From: Desulfopila sp. IMCC35008
GTDB taxonomy: Bacteria > Desulfobacterota > Desulfobulbia > Desulfobulbales > Desulfocapsaceae
NCBI RefSeq assembly: GCF_010646885.2
Contig: NZ_CP050700.1
Location: 3,436,501 to 3,500,500 of the forward strand
Direction of reading: 5' to 3'
Length of the DNA stretch: 64,000 nt
Made by a program: the position numbers and the translations under genes. The notes under the pieces are model-generated. The model did no database searches. It saw nothing but the letters and a program-made list of their open reading frames with translations, and was not told where the DNA came from. Each line of letters begins with the position of its first letter. Position 1 is the stretch's first letter. Positions 16,187-25,016 of this stretch are shown here, in pieces.

Positions 16187-17887
16187 ATGTCAAACAAGCC
16201 TACTTCTGCAGGTGGGGGTAGTACCTTAGCAATGACCGTGAATAACGTAGGATTTCTATTGGATCGCTTGGGGCAAGACTGCTCACCTCTCCAGTACCTG
16301 AGGGAGTTAACACAGAATGGAATTGAGGCCATTGAGCGGACAGGCAAGCCGGGACAAATAATCTGGGATGTAGACTGGACCGCTTACGACCTCGGCGACT
16401 CCAAGGTGCAGAAACTGTGCGTTATAGATACCGGTGACGGGATGACCGGGGAAGAAATGCTCGTGTTGATCAATCAGCTTTCCTCTTCAGGTACTGTTCA
16501 ATCATTTACCTCAAACTATGGGATAGGTGCAAAGATAGCAGCAGCCACAAGGAACCCCCATGGAGTCATTTACCAATCATGGAAGGACAGCGAAGGGGCA
16601 ATGATCCAGCTTGAAAAAGACCCTGAAACTGGAGAATATGGACTCCACCAGTGGGAACTTGAAGACGGCACTTTCTCGCATTATATCCAACTGGATGATG
16701 ACATAAAACCGGCAGAGATTGATCAACACGGCACGAAGGTTATTTTGCTTGGGAATTCTGATTTTGAAAGCACAATAGAGGCTCCCTCAAACGCTGTTTC
16801 TCCATCACGATGGATTTCCAAATATTTAAATACCAGATATTTTAAGTTTCCAGACAATATAAAAATAAAAGCCAGGGAAGGCTGGACGAGTCCGCGAACC
16901 GACTCTGATAGAAATGTCCTACGTGCACTTATTGGCCAAAAATCCTATTTGGATAGTCATGCCGTAACATCAGGGGTGAAGCGATTAGAAACAGCTAATG
17001 TCCATTGGTGGATTTTGAAAGATGAAAAATCCATCAGCTGCAATAGCGGTTACATAGAATCTGCTGGCCACGTTGCCGCTTTGTATCAGAACGAACTGTA
17101 TGACCGCCTTACCGCTCGGGCAGGTGTAGCACGGCTACAACTATTTGGAGTTCTTTTCGGTATGAGGCATGTTGTACTGTATGCTGAACCTTTAGCTATC
17201 AACGGCAATGCTTTGACAACCAATACAGCTCGCACGGCTCTTCTGTTGAATGGTGAAGAGTTGCCTTGGGCTGACTGGGCTTTCGAGTTTCGGAAAGATA
17301 TGCCGAAAGAGCTGGTTGATTTTATCAGTAAAAAATCTGCTGCAGGAACGGAAAAAGATCATGTGAAATCCATAAAAGAAAGGCTCAAAGGCATTATGGA
17401 TTTGTATAAGGTAAGCCGGTATATGCCAAAACCACACGGTGATTATCTCTCTGACACATCGTCATCCGTCAAGGTTGGCTTAGCGCCTGGTTCTGGCACT
17501 GAATCCAAAGGTGGTAAAGGATCAGGCAATAGAGTTGGGAACTCTTCGAAAGGGCCAAGAGATGGTGAAGTCGGCAACATTTATCATCTTTTTCAAAAGA
17601 GAGATGGAGTCCAGTGTGACAAAACCAATTCTGACCCATTCCCAATTGTTAAATGGGTATCGATAGAGGATGGGACTCGCGACGAAAACGATATTGAAGA
17701 TAAAGCAGCGAAGTATCTACAAGATCAGAATACCTTGATGATCAATGCCGATTTCAGAGTCTTTAAAGATATGACAGCCCGGCTTTGTAGAGAAAAAGAA
17801 TTTACTGAGGGAATAAATCTCCAGAGAGTAATCGAAGATATCGTACATGGTTGGTTTGAACAGGCACTAAACAACCCTCGTCTTTAA
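16187..17887 (+). CDS. GHKL-type ATPase, C terminus removed by IS insertion
   Basis: A GHKL (Hsp90/MutL/histidine-kinase-type) ATPase. The ATP-binding motifs are LRELTQNGIEAIERTGKPGQ (N box), CVIDTGDGMTGEEM (G1 box) and SNYGIGAKIAAATRNPHG (G2 box). Residues 200-420 form a MutL/MORC-like second domain, followed by a glycine/serine-rich linker near 435-465. GGAGGG precedes the start. The native frame is broken after codon CTA at 17867-17869, where an IS200-type element begins; the last residues encoded before the stop at 17887 come from the IS. The missing end (63 codons) lies at 18409-18597. Removing the IS restores one continuous gene. Function unknown; standalone GHKL ATPases are common in accessory and defence loci. 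Confidence 0.82.
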   Translation: MSNKPTSAGGGSTLAMTVNNVGFLLDRLGQDCSPLQYLRELTQNGIEAIERTGKPGQIIWDVDWTAYDLGDSKVQKLCVIDTGDGMTGEEMLVLINQLSSSGTVQSFTSNYGIGAKIAAATRNPHGVIYQSWKDSEGAMIQLEKDPETGEYGLHQWELEDGTFSHYIQLDDDIKPAEIDQHGTKVILLGNSDFESTIEAPSNAVSPSRWISKYLNTRYFKFPDNIKIKAREGWTSPRTDSDRNVLRALIGQKSYLDSHAVTSGVKRLETANVHWWILKDEKSISCNSGYIESAGHVAALYQNELYDRLTARAGVARLQLFGVLFGMRHVVLYAEPLAINGNALTTNTARTALLLNGEELPWADWAFEFRKDMPKELVDFISKKSAAGTEKDHVKSIKERLKGIMDLYKVSRYMPKPHGDYLSDTSSSVKVGLAPGSGTESKGGKGSGNRVGNSSKGPRDGEVGNIYHLFQKRDGVQCDKTNSDPFPIVKWVSIEDGTRDENDIEDKAAKYLQDQNTLMINADFRVFKDMTARLCREKEFTEGINLQRVIEDIVHGWFEQALNNPRL

Positions 17888-18408
17888 GACGAGGGGTTCA
17901 AGAGGGGTCGATTGGAAATCGACTGTTGTCGGCATTAACCGGTTCACCCTCATGCTCTTCAATATACTGTTGAATCATCTCATCGGTTATGTTGCCTGAA
18001 CTCACGGCAAGGTAACCTCGAGCCCATAAATGCCTGCCCCAAAATTGCTTTTTTAGGTGGGTAAATTCGGACAATAGGACCCGCGAGCTGATTCCTTTTA
18101 ACCATTGAACGATTTTACTTATATTCTGGGTCGGTCGATACCCTATAAACATATGAACATGATCGCTCGCTACTTTGCCAGAGATCACTTCAAGTTCATG
18201 TTCATATGCAATTTGCCTGAGGATATCACGAGTGCGCACAGCAACTTCACCCTTCAGTACCTTTTTTCGATACTTGGGGATCCAAATTATGTGCACCTTC
18301 AGGTCTGTTTTTGTATGAGATCCAAGTCTGTAACGTCGCATAGCGACAATTTTAATCTTCTCTTCGCCTAAAGGCGAGGGGTTTCAACCATCCCCGACGG
18401 GGACACTA
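17870..18408 (-). mobile_element. IS200-type insertion sequence
   Basis: A 539-base element carrying one Y1 transposase gene. CACTA occurs at both junctions (17865-17869 and 18404-18408), and hairpins lie near both ends (17876-17895 with CCCTCGTC/GACGAGGG; 18390-18402 with CCCCG/CGGGG). IS200/IS605 elements insert next to a short target without a duplication in the usual sense, which fits exact restoration of the host gene when the segment is removed. Confidence 0.88.
17898..18341 (-). CDS. tnpA: IS200/IS605-family transposase TnpA
   Basis: A 147-residue Y1 HUH transposase that cuts and joins single-stranded DNA. It shows the opening TKTDLKVHIIWIPKYRKKVL, the HUH motif in VASDHVHMFIGYRPTQ and the catalytic tyrosine region GNITDEMIQQYIEEHEG. 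The length is normal, so it is probably active. It is the only gene of the insertion that splits the GHKL ATPase. Confidence 0.95.
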   Translation of the reverse strand: MRRYRLGSHTKTDLKVHIIWIPKYRKKVLKGEVAVRTRDILRQIAYEHELEVISGKVASDHVHMFIGYRPTQNISKIVQWLKGISSRVLLSEFTHLKKQFWGRHLWARGYLAVSSGNITDEMIQQYIEEHEGEPVNADNSRFPIDPS

Positions 18409-18597
18409 ATAGAGGCGGTAATAGGCATACAGCAACTGAAGGGGAGTAAAGAGTGGGGGAAATCGGCAGTTGATAATGCCCTGTCTGAGGAAGCTTTAAC
18501 AACCGTCGTTATGCAGCGGTATCATGTTCATATTGCATCTCGCAGAGAAGTCGGAACCAAACTGGGCAAAGCTATAAACGCTTTAGCAGCAGATTGA
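18409..18597 (+). pseudogene. Detached C-terminal end of the GHKL ATPase
   Basis: Sixty-two codons and a stop, reading IEAVIGIQQLKGSKEWGKSA and ending GTKLGKAINALAAD. The frame joins exactly to codon 561 of the gene at 16187 when the IS200 element is taken out. It has no start of its own and is not expected to be translated while the insertion is present. Confidence 0.8.
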
Positions 18598-18711
18598 AAG
18601 TAATGGCCGAGCTGATTAATACGGGTTTATTGTGGATGGGAAGGCTGACACATTTCCTCAATATCCCCCCTAAAGTTCAGAAAAATGTATTTATCAACTG
18701 TTAGAGTGCCC

Positions 18712-19050
18712 ATGAAAAAGACATTTGTTTTTCACTTAATTTGTATAATCATTTCAGCAAGCGCCTATGCGAAGTCGTTTTACCACAAGATAGAATGTTT
18801 TAACGGCTTCTGTTCGATGACAACATACTCGGAAGGGATTCTTTGGGATAGTGACGAAGGGATCGTTAATTTTGAAAAAAATGGAAATCGTTATGTTGGC
18901 TTAGCTATGTCCGAATCATATGTTCTTGATATGTACTTCTACCCTAACAGAGAGTTGTTGGATGTTGTGAACGTAGATGGAATTCACAAATATTGGACGT
19001 GTCGGAAACAAACCCAGAAGGGAAACAGTATTGTTTTTATTTGCAAATAA
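18712..19050 (+). CDS. Small secreted hypothetical protein
   Basis: A 112-residue protein with a clear signal peptide (MKKTFVFHLICIIISASAYA, cleavage near residue 20) and a mature part of about 90 residues with four cysteines (CFNGFCSM, WTCRKQ and a C-terminal ICK) that could form disulfides in the periplasm. The ATG at 18712 starts the signal peptide; the frame runs nine codons further upstream. No family recognised. Confidence 0.6.
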   Translation: MKKTFVFHLICIIISASAYAKSFYHKIECFNGFCSMTTYSEGILWDSDEGIVNFEKNGNRYVGLAMSESYVLDMYFYPNRELLDVVNVDGIHKYWTCRKQTQKGNSIVFICK

Positions 19051-19364
19051 TTAAGCTCAAGACCCATGTGTATAACACTCTATCACCCCGCTCCTGAGTA
19101 ATTTCCCCACGCGGGATTACCCTGAAACGCTTATTCGGATTTGAGATCCAGAAACCTTTTGACGTTTGAAACGGCAAACCTTTTCACCTTCCATCTTCAA
19201 GTTGAGATTAGCAGAAACCACCTCGTGTCTTGCCTTTTTAGGCAGCAACATTCACACTAAAAGCCCTAACCTTATCCATCTTTCCACATATTTTACTTGG
19301 TAAGATTTCTGTGTGATACCGTTTATATATTGGCCGGGACAATTATTACTACCCGGAGATACGA
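19051..19364. other. Intergenic stretch, no gene seen
   Basis: About 310 bases without a supportable open frame or RNA. It probably contains the promoter of the short gene that follows. Confidence 0.5.
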
Positions 19365-19550
19365 ATGACGGAAGCACAGAGAGAAGACTTATTATTGGAA
19401 TGGGAAGTTACACCCAGCAAGATAAAGCAGATAGTCCTTGATGAATATAAGCGTGAATACGGTGACATATTCTCCCGTGACAACTGGGAGCAGCATCTTG
19501 TTGATATTTTGAATATGAAACAGATGTGGGAGAGTAATGGGTTAATGTAA
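19365..19550 (+). CDS. Short hypothetical protein
   Basis: A 61-residue acidic helical protein (MTEAQREDLLLEWEVTPSKI onwards) with CCGGAG suitably placed before its ATG. No family recognised. It ends close to, and converges on, the DUF2971 gene. Confidence 0.45.
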   Translation: MTEAQREDLLLEWEVTPSKIKQIVLDEYKREYGDIFSRDNWEQHLVDILNMKQMWESNGLM

Positions 19551-19565
19551 CATGAAAGATTCGCT

Positions 19566-20390
19566 TCAGTTTTTCGAGACCACATTCCGCTTGCTGGCTA
19601 ATATCCGCCAAGAGGAATGGTCTACTTCGCATTTTAGAACCTCTATCCCCTTGTCGTTCCATGATTGAAGAATTTCATCTAATCCCTCACGAGTATAACT
19701 GCCTAACCTTGATACATTTTTATAAACTTCTGTTCCTAGATACACTTCAACGATAGATGAATCTGGTATCGATAAACAGTAAACTGGACGCCCTAAAGTT
19801 GGTGGCATTATTTTCATCCACTCGCCAGAAGGATTCGTAAATTTTCCACCACCACCATGATAGCCAAGATTGCTTTTGATATTCTTAACTACTCGAACCT
19901 CTTCCTCATGACCCCATTCCAAGGACTTATATAAAAATGCCCGCTTGATAATATTGTAATAATCGGCCCGAAAATCAGTAATCTCATTTCCAACCGTTAG
20001 CATCTCTTGGATGTTTGGAATGGAAATATTCACGGGCTTAGACGATGTATAAATAACCTCCCCATATTGAGATGGGATTATTGATGTTTCTTTGTGTTCA
20101 AATCCGGCGGCAACAGAGTCAAATCCAACAACAACTCCCTGGTGAGCACAACCATAATGCGCCCACATTATCGCATTTAATGGTTGTCTCGTAAGTGATA
20201 ATACACCGAACTGTCGAGACAGTCTGCCTCTGTATGCATACGTTGCGACTCTGGAATTTTTAGACTCCATGAACCCAAAGGCCGTACATTCAAATGGGTC
20301 ATTAAGATCTTCAGCACAGGAAAAACCAATAGATGCAGAATCAATAATAAGCCGTGCTACTTCAAATGATACGTACTTATATAAGATCAT
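19566..20390 (-). CDS. DUF2971 family protein
   Basis: A 274-residue DUF2971 protein: YKYVSFEVARLIIDSASIGF, then FSCAEDLNDPFEC, LSLTRQPLNAIMWAHYGCAH and a later GHEEEVRVVK. This motif set (an asparagine-aspartate-proline-phenylalanine block, a tryptophan-alanine-histidine-tyrosine block and an E-E-R block) is characteristic of the family, which is frequent in mobile elements and next to defence genes. Biochemical activity is unknown; conserved polar residues suggest an enzyme. It is AT-rich cargo of element 1. Confidence 0.8.
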   Translation of the reverse strand: MILYKYVSFEVARLIIDSASIGFSCAEDLNDPFECTAFGFMESKNSRVATYAYRGRLSRQFGVLSLTRQPLNAIMWAHYGCAHQGVVVGFDSVAAGFEHKETSIIPSQYGEVIYTSSKPVNISIPNIQEMLTVGNEITDFRADYYNIIKRAFLYKSLEWGHEEEVRVVKNIKSNLGYHGGGGKFTNPSGEWMKIMPPTLGRPVYCLSIPDSSIVEVYLGTEVYKNVSRLGSYTREGLDEILQSWNDKGIEVLKCEVDHSSWRILASKRNVVSKN

Positions 20391-20474
20391 TTATCACCAT
20401 TGAGTCGTCAATTTTAGTGAAAGTGCTTAACTCCAATTCCACAGATAAATAAACATTATGGCTCGAGCTGTATA

Positions 20475-20741
20475 TCACATAAAGGATGAACAGTGCTCAC
20501 ATGCACCTTCTGCCTTTGTTTCTTTGCCACAATTGCCGCATATTCTCTGATCATCTTTGGCAATCGTGCATGCTCCCCGCTCAATTCGCTGCAATATTGC
20601 AGTTTGCGTTATGTTCTCATTTCGTATTCGCCATACCCAAAATGGTACAAATATCCATAGGATCGCGGCAATAAGTAAAAATATGCTGATAAACAGGCTT
20701 AATGCACTGCCAAAGGTTCCTGCAGGGTCCATTCCGAACAT
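20475..20741 (-). CDS. Small membrane protein with C-terminal zinc ribbon
   Basis: An 88-residue protein with one long hydrophobic stretch (about residues 10-35, LSLFISIFLLIAAILWIFVP) and a C-terminal two-CxxC zinc ribbon, CGNCGKETKAEGACEHC. The layout is one membrane helix with a cytosolic ribbon. Function unknown. Confidence 0.6.
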   Translation of the reverse strand: MFGMDPAGTFGSALSLFISIFLLIAAILWIFVPFWVWRIRNENITQTAILQRIERGACTIAKDDQRICGNCGKETKAEGACEHCSSFM

Positions 20742-20985
20742 TAGTCTCTCCTGAGTTTTCTTTTCACCCTAACATCCTTTCTCCCACGAATATACTACAT
20801 TTTAAGCTAATAACATGGCAAATATACGAGGATTATAGAAATACATCGGGATATATCAGGACATGTTCAGAAAGACCAAATTACCGAGAACAATTTTTGT
20901 AAATCATATTGCTAGGCAAACCGATATAGATTTAACAATTTTCGTGACTAATATGTGATAAAATGGTACTGATTGGTTCCTTTCA

Positions 20986-21813
20986 GTGTTCCAAGACTAT
21001 CCGTGGTGTATTTTGAATAAAGACAATCTTCATACCATCATCCAATACGTCCTCCTTTGTGCTAGGCAAGATGATGACCACTGGAGGTGGGAGCTTGGAC
21101 CTATTCACTTGCTGAAATTTGCCTACCTTGCCGACCTGCTATTTGCCAAAAGAAACAATGGGAAAACATTCACTGATGTCTCATGGGTTTTCTATGATTT
21201 TGGTCCTTGGTCTGCTCAAGCCCATGAGGAAATTCCTTTAGCAGTTAAAGCGCTTGGTGCAAATGAAAAGAGGCTTCCTTCCGAATATGGCAGCAATGAC
21301 TATTTTCGATGGTCCTATTTAGATAATGATTATGAGGATGCATATGAAAAGGTTGGTAACAAGGTTCCATTATCAATAGCTCTGCCCTTACGTGTTTTTG
21401 TGAGCAAATACGGAAAGGACACTCCGGATCTGCTTGATTACGTCTACAATACGATACCAATGCGGAATGCTGCACCAGGTGAGACACTTGACTTTACTTT
21501 AGTAACGGAGCCAATTGTAGTTGAACCTGCAGAATCATTTACTCCTGCAATGACAAAACTCTCAGGCAAAAAACGAAAACAATTTAAAGCTAGACTCAAT
21601 CAAATAAAAAGAGCCAAGACTGAGGAATTGTCGGGATCAGCAAGAAGCGAATATGTTGAAGCGCAAATAGCACCCATGAATGATGAGACTATGGAGAAAG
21701 GCCTTGAGTGGTTAGACGACTTGGCTGGACCTCCATTGCCAGTAGGAAAACATGATGTGGAGTTCGATGATTCTGTTTGGAAGAGTTCAGTTAGAAGGAT
21801 GGAAAAATACTGA
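20986..21813 (+). CDS. Panacea/SocA-like protein, putative antitoxin
   Basis: A 275-residue protein. Residues 25-140 (IHLLKFAYLADLLFAKRNNG, then FYDFGPWSAQAHEEIPLAV) resemble the Panacea/SocA (DUF4065-like) domain found in antitoxins of type II toxin-antitoxin systems; the C-terminal part is charged and helical. The start is a GTG without an obvious ribosome site, so the N terminus is uncertain. Its stop overlaps the next start (TGATG), the coupling typical of toxin-antitoxin pairs. The fold match is by pattern only and needs a profile search. Confidence 0.5.
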   Translation: MFQDYPWCILNKDNLHTIIQYVLLCARQDDDHWRWELGPIHLLKFAYLADLLFAKRNNGKTFTDVSWVFYDFGPWSAQAHEEIPLAVKALGANEKRLPSEYGSNDYFRWSYLDNDYEDAYEKVGNKVPLSIALPLRVFVSKYGKDTPDLLDYVYNTIPMRNAAPGETLDFTLVTEPIVVEPAESFTPAMTKLSGKKRKQFKARLNQIKRAKTEELSGSARSEYVEAQIAPMNDETMEKGLEWLDDLAGPPLPVGKHDVEFDDSVWKSSVRRMEKY

Positions 21814-22532
21814 TGCCTTTTCCAGACGATTCAATTCAAGAGTTGTGTCTGTCTGGTGATTGGTGGGTAAGTGACAATAGCACGGATTTAAATAGAGGTA
21901 GGTTGATATGGGCATACGTTTCTTATCCAGGTCAAGAGCCTCTTGTAATAGAACCGACTGGTCGGAAATCACCACGTGATCATGGTGGTGCGCATGTACA
22001 AATAAAACGGCTAAGAATCTCTGAGAGAAAAACATATCTCGATTTACCAACTGCTGCTTTATCACTTGATGGAAATCAGTGTTGGGCTGGATATAGAGCA
22101 AAGAAAAGACCCTGCCTTGTTCTTAGTTGTCTTCCTTTTTCAACAGGCTTGCCAAAATCACGAGAAAAGATGATGGCCGGTCACCTTAAAACATCAACAA
22201 TTCTCGTTGCTCCATATTACGGTGGAGATCAGGACGGGACTCGTGGCGGATTCCCTGAGGAGTTTATCGAAGGTATTCGACACGCTCGATGCCCACAGCT
22301 ATTCTATGAACAACTGCCTCTTAGCTCCAAAGTGCGCATCTCAATTTTACGTTTCGATCACCTACAGACTATTGGCTCACATTATAATAGCTACAAAGCT
22401 ACAGACTATCGGCTTTCTGATGACGCAGTAAAAATTGTCGATGAATGGTTTGATTGGTACATTAAGGGCATAATTTCTAAAAAAGGTAATCTACGCCAGT
22501 ATCATGACTTGATAGCTGATTTTTTTGGATAA
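21813..22532 (+). CDS. Putative MazF/PemK-like toxin partner
   Basis: A 239-residue protein translated in overlap with the Panacea-like gene. It contains GRLIWAYVSYPGQEPLVIEP near residue 30, AKKRPCLVLSCLPF near residue 97 (the K-x-R-P-x-L-V-L core of MazF/PemK endoribonucleases), VAPYYGGDQDG and a histidine-rich RFDHLQTIGSHYNSY. The core motif suggests a PemK-like fold with insertions, so an RNA-cleaving toxin is possible. This is inference from one motif and gene pairing. Confidence 0.45.
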   Translation: MPFPDDSIQELCLSGDWWVSDNSTDLNRGRLIWAYVSYPGQEPLVIEPTGRKSPRDHGGAHVQIKRLRISERKTYLDLPTAALSLDGNQCWAGYRAKKRPCLVLSCLPFSTGLPKSREKMMAGHLKTSTILVAPYYGGDQDGTRGGFPEEFIEGIRHARCPQLFYEQLPLSSKVRISILRFDHLQTIGSHYNSYKATDYRLSDDAVKIVDEWFDWYIKGIISKKGNLRQYHDLIADFFG

Positions 22533-22627
22533 ACTGGAATTGATTTAACAAGTACTCAAGATTTACTCCCGAAACAGATGTAACACCTGAGCAGCCATAG
22601 CCCCTTCTCCCTTTCACGTTCTGTTCA

Positions 22628-23326
22628 TTATAAAAATCGCTCTCCCATGAGCCATCTATTAAGGAGGCTTTTTGTAGTAATAGGTTTACCGGTAGGCCCT
22701 TTCTTTATGGGAAATCCAGGGAGTTTTCGCCAATTTTCAACAGTTGATTCTGACCTTTTCAAAAAATCTTCTATCTCCTTTTTCCCATGCAGCACCTCCT
22801 CTGAAGACCAGTCATCAATCCAAACAACAGGGTTCATGTCTTCATACGCCTTTTTATCTTCCCGCAATACTAACAGGTTATCCCTGGAAAAAGTGACTGC
22901 CGCACCCTTGCTATTAACAGGGAATTTAATTCCATCCTCCCTGCTTGCCCAAACTTCCAGCAATCCACTAACAACTACAGGAGAATTACTTGTAAAGCGA
23001 ACTGCATCGCCAGGCAGCACATACCATAGTGCCGGCCGAATATCCTTATCAACATCTACCGGACTGCCTTTCGATCGCTCATATATCTGCGCTAGCCTTT
23101 CCTGTCGAGTATTGATGCTCAACTCTCTCATTTCAGGATCTCGTGACAGCGATTCATCACCTTTCTTCCTATCCCACCGAGACCTATATCCCTTCTTATA
23201 TGGACCATCATACACTAGCGCCAGTTTTAGCTCACCAGTTGCGGCCATTCCTAAAATGTCAGTATCGTCTCGATGCCAGATCTTTGCTAAAGATTTTAAA
23301 GAATAAAACTGTTGCGGAACAACCAT
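22628..23326 (-). CDS. HTH-containing protein next to the integrase
   Basis: A 232-residue protein with an N-terminal segment MVVPQQFYSLKSLAKIWHRD (helical) and a C-terminal excisionase-like HTH: GKKEIEDFLKRSESTVENWR followed by a GFPIKKGPTGKPITTKSLLN wing. The middle is a basic and beta-rich region without a recognised domain. Its place 93 bases downstream of the integrase gene on the same strand suggests it works with recombination or its control. Confidence 0.55.
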   Translation of the reverse strand: MVVPQQFYSLKSLAKIWHRDDTDILGMAATGELKLALVYDGPYKKGYRSRWDRKKGDESLSRDPEMRELSINTRQERLAQIYERSKGSPVDVDKDIRPALWYVLPGDAVRFTSNSPVVVSGLLEVWASREDGIKFPVNSKGAAVTFSRDNLLVLREDKKAYEDMNPVVWIDDWSSEEVLHGKKEIEDFLKRSESTVENWRKLPGFPIKKGPTGKPITTKSLLNRWLMGERFL

Positions 23327-23419
23327 ATCACTTCCCTCAAGATTCCCTGAGAGTATTCACCGGGCAAACCGCCAGGGACGCGGCCTTTCGGGAGCTACCC
23401 TAGCCCGATGAACTTGTTG

Positions 23420-24730
23420 CTATCCAGCAACCACCTTTTTCCTACCACTCTCAATCGGAACAACGTTCGTCTCTTTTGGCTCTTCAAAAAGAGCTGTTAT
23501 AGCATTGGTAATCTGTTGCATAGGTAGCCTTAGCCTTTCAACACTCATGACAATGTACCCCTGCGTCACGTCTTTATCTTTATGGTTCACCAAACGTTTG
23601 AGAACGGAATACGACACTTCGCCTTCTGCTATGCTAATATATGTCCTGCGTAAGTCGTGATGGCAAAAGCTTATTCCTGGCTTCAACTGATCAACAGATT
23701 TTTGTTTCAACATTTCCTCGAACTCATCATCAGAATCTACACCATTGAGGATCTTTTGGCTTTCACGCTGCACAAAAGCGATCTGCTTCTTTGTATTAAC
23801 GATGTGGCCGGTTTTTCCTGTACCAGGAAACACAAAGTTATTTTCCTGTAATTCGTGTCTCTGTTTGAGTATTTCATAAACAACATTGCTCATTGGAAGA
23901 ATGAGTTCTTCTTTATTCTTAGAAATCTCTTTTCGTATGATGAATGTTTTGCCTTCAAAATCCACATCACACCATTGGAGTGTTTTGGCTTCTGTTTCCC
24001 TTAAACCAGTGAACAGTAAGAGCATGAAATAATCGCGAATTACGGGATTACTAACCTTCTGAACAGCCTTGTACCATGGCGAAAGTTCATGTGCTTGTAG
24101 CACCGTCTGCCGCCTTCCGACTTTAAACCAACGCCCGTCCAAAGCATCCTTAATTAAATCCCGATCAAGCATGCCTGACTTCTTATTTGATCGCCAGGCA
24201 AATAAGTATATGCGCCGAAACAGGCGCATTGCATTATTGGCAGTATTCTCTCCAGAAGATTTTGCAATTTGAAGATGCCGCCTTTGAATCATACTTTCCG
24301 TAATATCTTTAATAGGCTTTTTTAGCCAAGCAGATAGGTGACACTTGATCAGACTTTTATCAACAGCAATAGTTTTCTGCTTCATTTGGGGTTTAGCAGC
24401 AAGGTAATCATCATATGCCTCTCCCAAAGTCATCCCCTTCACCATCTTTATTGCTTTCTCCTGGTTTAGATCAACCCCACGAGTGATATCAGAAAGGGCA
24501 AGACGCGCTTCCTTTCGAGCCTTATCAGCGGTTATAATCCCATGCTTGCCAATCGTTACCCGACTGTGCTTACCGTTAATACGTTTTCTAACGAAGTATG
24601 TTTTGGCAGTGTGGCTAACTCGAACCCCGAAGGATCGCACATCTTCATCGTAATAATCTTTTTGTTTACCTTTTTCTGCAAAAGGCAATTTATCAACGGT
24701 AGACTTAGTGAGGTTAATTCTCAATGCCAT
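23420..24730 (-). CDS. int: Tyrosine integrase, P4/CP4-57 type (element 1)
   Basis: A 436-residue site-specific recombinase. The arm-binding DUF4102-type domain is at the N terminus (VRSFGVRVSHTAKTYFVRKR), a core-binding domain follows, and the catalytic domain shows the tyrosine-recombinase tetrad: arginine in TGLRETEAKTLQW, the HxxR box in CHHDLRRTYIS, histidine in LVNHKD and the nucleophile in VTQGYIV. The start at ATG 24730 has GGAGG before it; the frame runs 16 codons further. It lies next to the second att copy and is the obvious enzyme for integrating element 1 into tRNA-Gly. Confidence 0.95.
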   Translation of the reverse strand: MALRINLTKSTVDKLPFAEKGKQKDYYDEDVRSFGVRVSHTAKTYFVRKRINGKHSRVTIGKHGIITADKARKEARLALSDITRGVDLNQEKAIKMVKGMTLGEAYDDYLAAKPQMKQKTIAVDKSLIKCHLSAWLKKPIKDITESMIQRRHLQIAKSSGENTANNAMRLFRRIYLFAWRSNKKSGMLDRDLIKDALDGRWFKVGRRQTVLQAHELSPWYKAVQKVSNPVIRDYFMLLLFTGLRETEAKTLQWCDVDFEGKTFIIRKEISKNKEELILPMSNVVYEILKQRHELQENNFVFPGTGKTGHIVNTKKQIAFVQRESQKILNGVDSDDEFEEMLKQKSVDQLKPGISFCHHDLRRTYISIAEGEVSYSVLKRLVNHKDKDVTQGYIVMSVERLRLPMQQITNAITALFEEPKETNVVPIESGRKKVVAG

Positions 24731-24898
24731 GTGCCCTCCTCCGCATATCGACTTGTGCCCTATCAAGTCATAGGGCACGTATAGGGCACATTATAGACGA
24801 AACTCAAAGAAACTTCAAGAAACAGGATGTGATATTATCTATGCATTATTAGGGTACTATAGTTACCACATGAAACACCACGATACACAGGACTTAAA

Positions 24899-24945
24899 CT
24901 TCCCAAGCTGTAGGCCGCGGGTTCGACCCCCGTTTCCCGCTCCAG
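24899..24945 (+). repeat. att site copy 2 between elements 1 and 2
   Basis: An exact 47-base copy of the tRNA-Gly 3' part (7284-7330). It is the right border of element 1 and the left border of element 2. Confidence 0.93.
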
Positions 24946-24956
24946 TAGATTCAAGG

Positions 24957-24985
24957 GCTCGCGACACATCGTGAGCCCTTTTTTT
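24957..24985 (+). terminator. Hairpin and T run after att copy 2
   Basis: GGGCTCGCGA and a matching TCGTGAGCCC arm form a stem followed by eight T residues. The same sequence occurs after att copy 3 (38352 onwards), so elements 2 and 3 share their left ends. Confidence 0.82.
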
Positions 24986-25016
24986 TGTCTTGGTAGGCCT
25001 GTTCGGTAGGCCTTTT

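Larger units (their letters stand above)
7331..24945 (+). mobile_element. Integrative element 1, phage-satellite-like, in tRNA-Gly
   Basis: Bounded by the tRNA-Gly att copies at 7284-7330 and 24899-24945, length about 17.6 kb. The left half is a compact plus-strand module: AlpA-like regulator, HTH protein, replication initiator, DnaB helicase, two unknown proteins and a small terminase. The right end carries an integrase and an HTH protein on the minus strand. There are no capsid, portal, tail, large terminase or lysis genes. An integrase-alpA-rep-terS content is the hallmark of phage-inducible chromosomal islands, so a phage satellite is the best reading; a defective prophage is the alternative. 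The central part holds AT-rich cargo genes. Confidence 0.75.
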
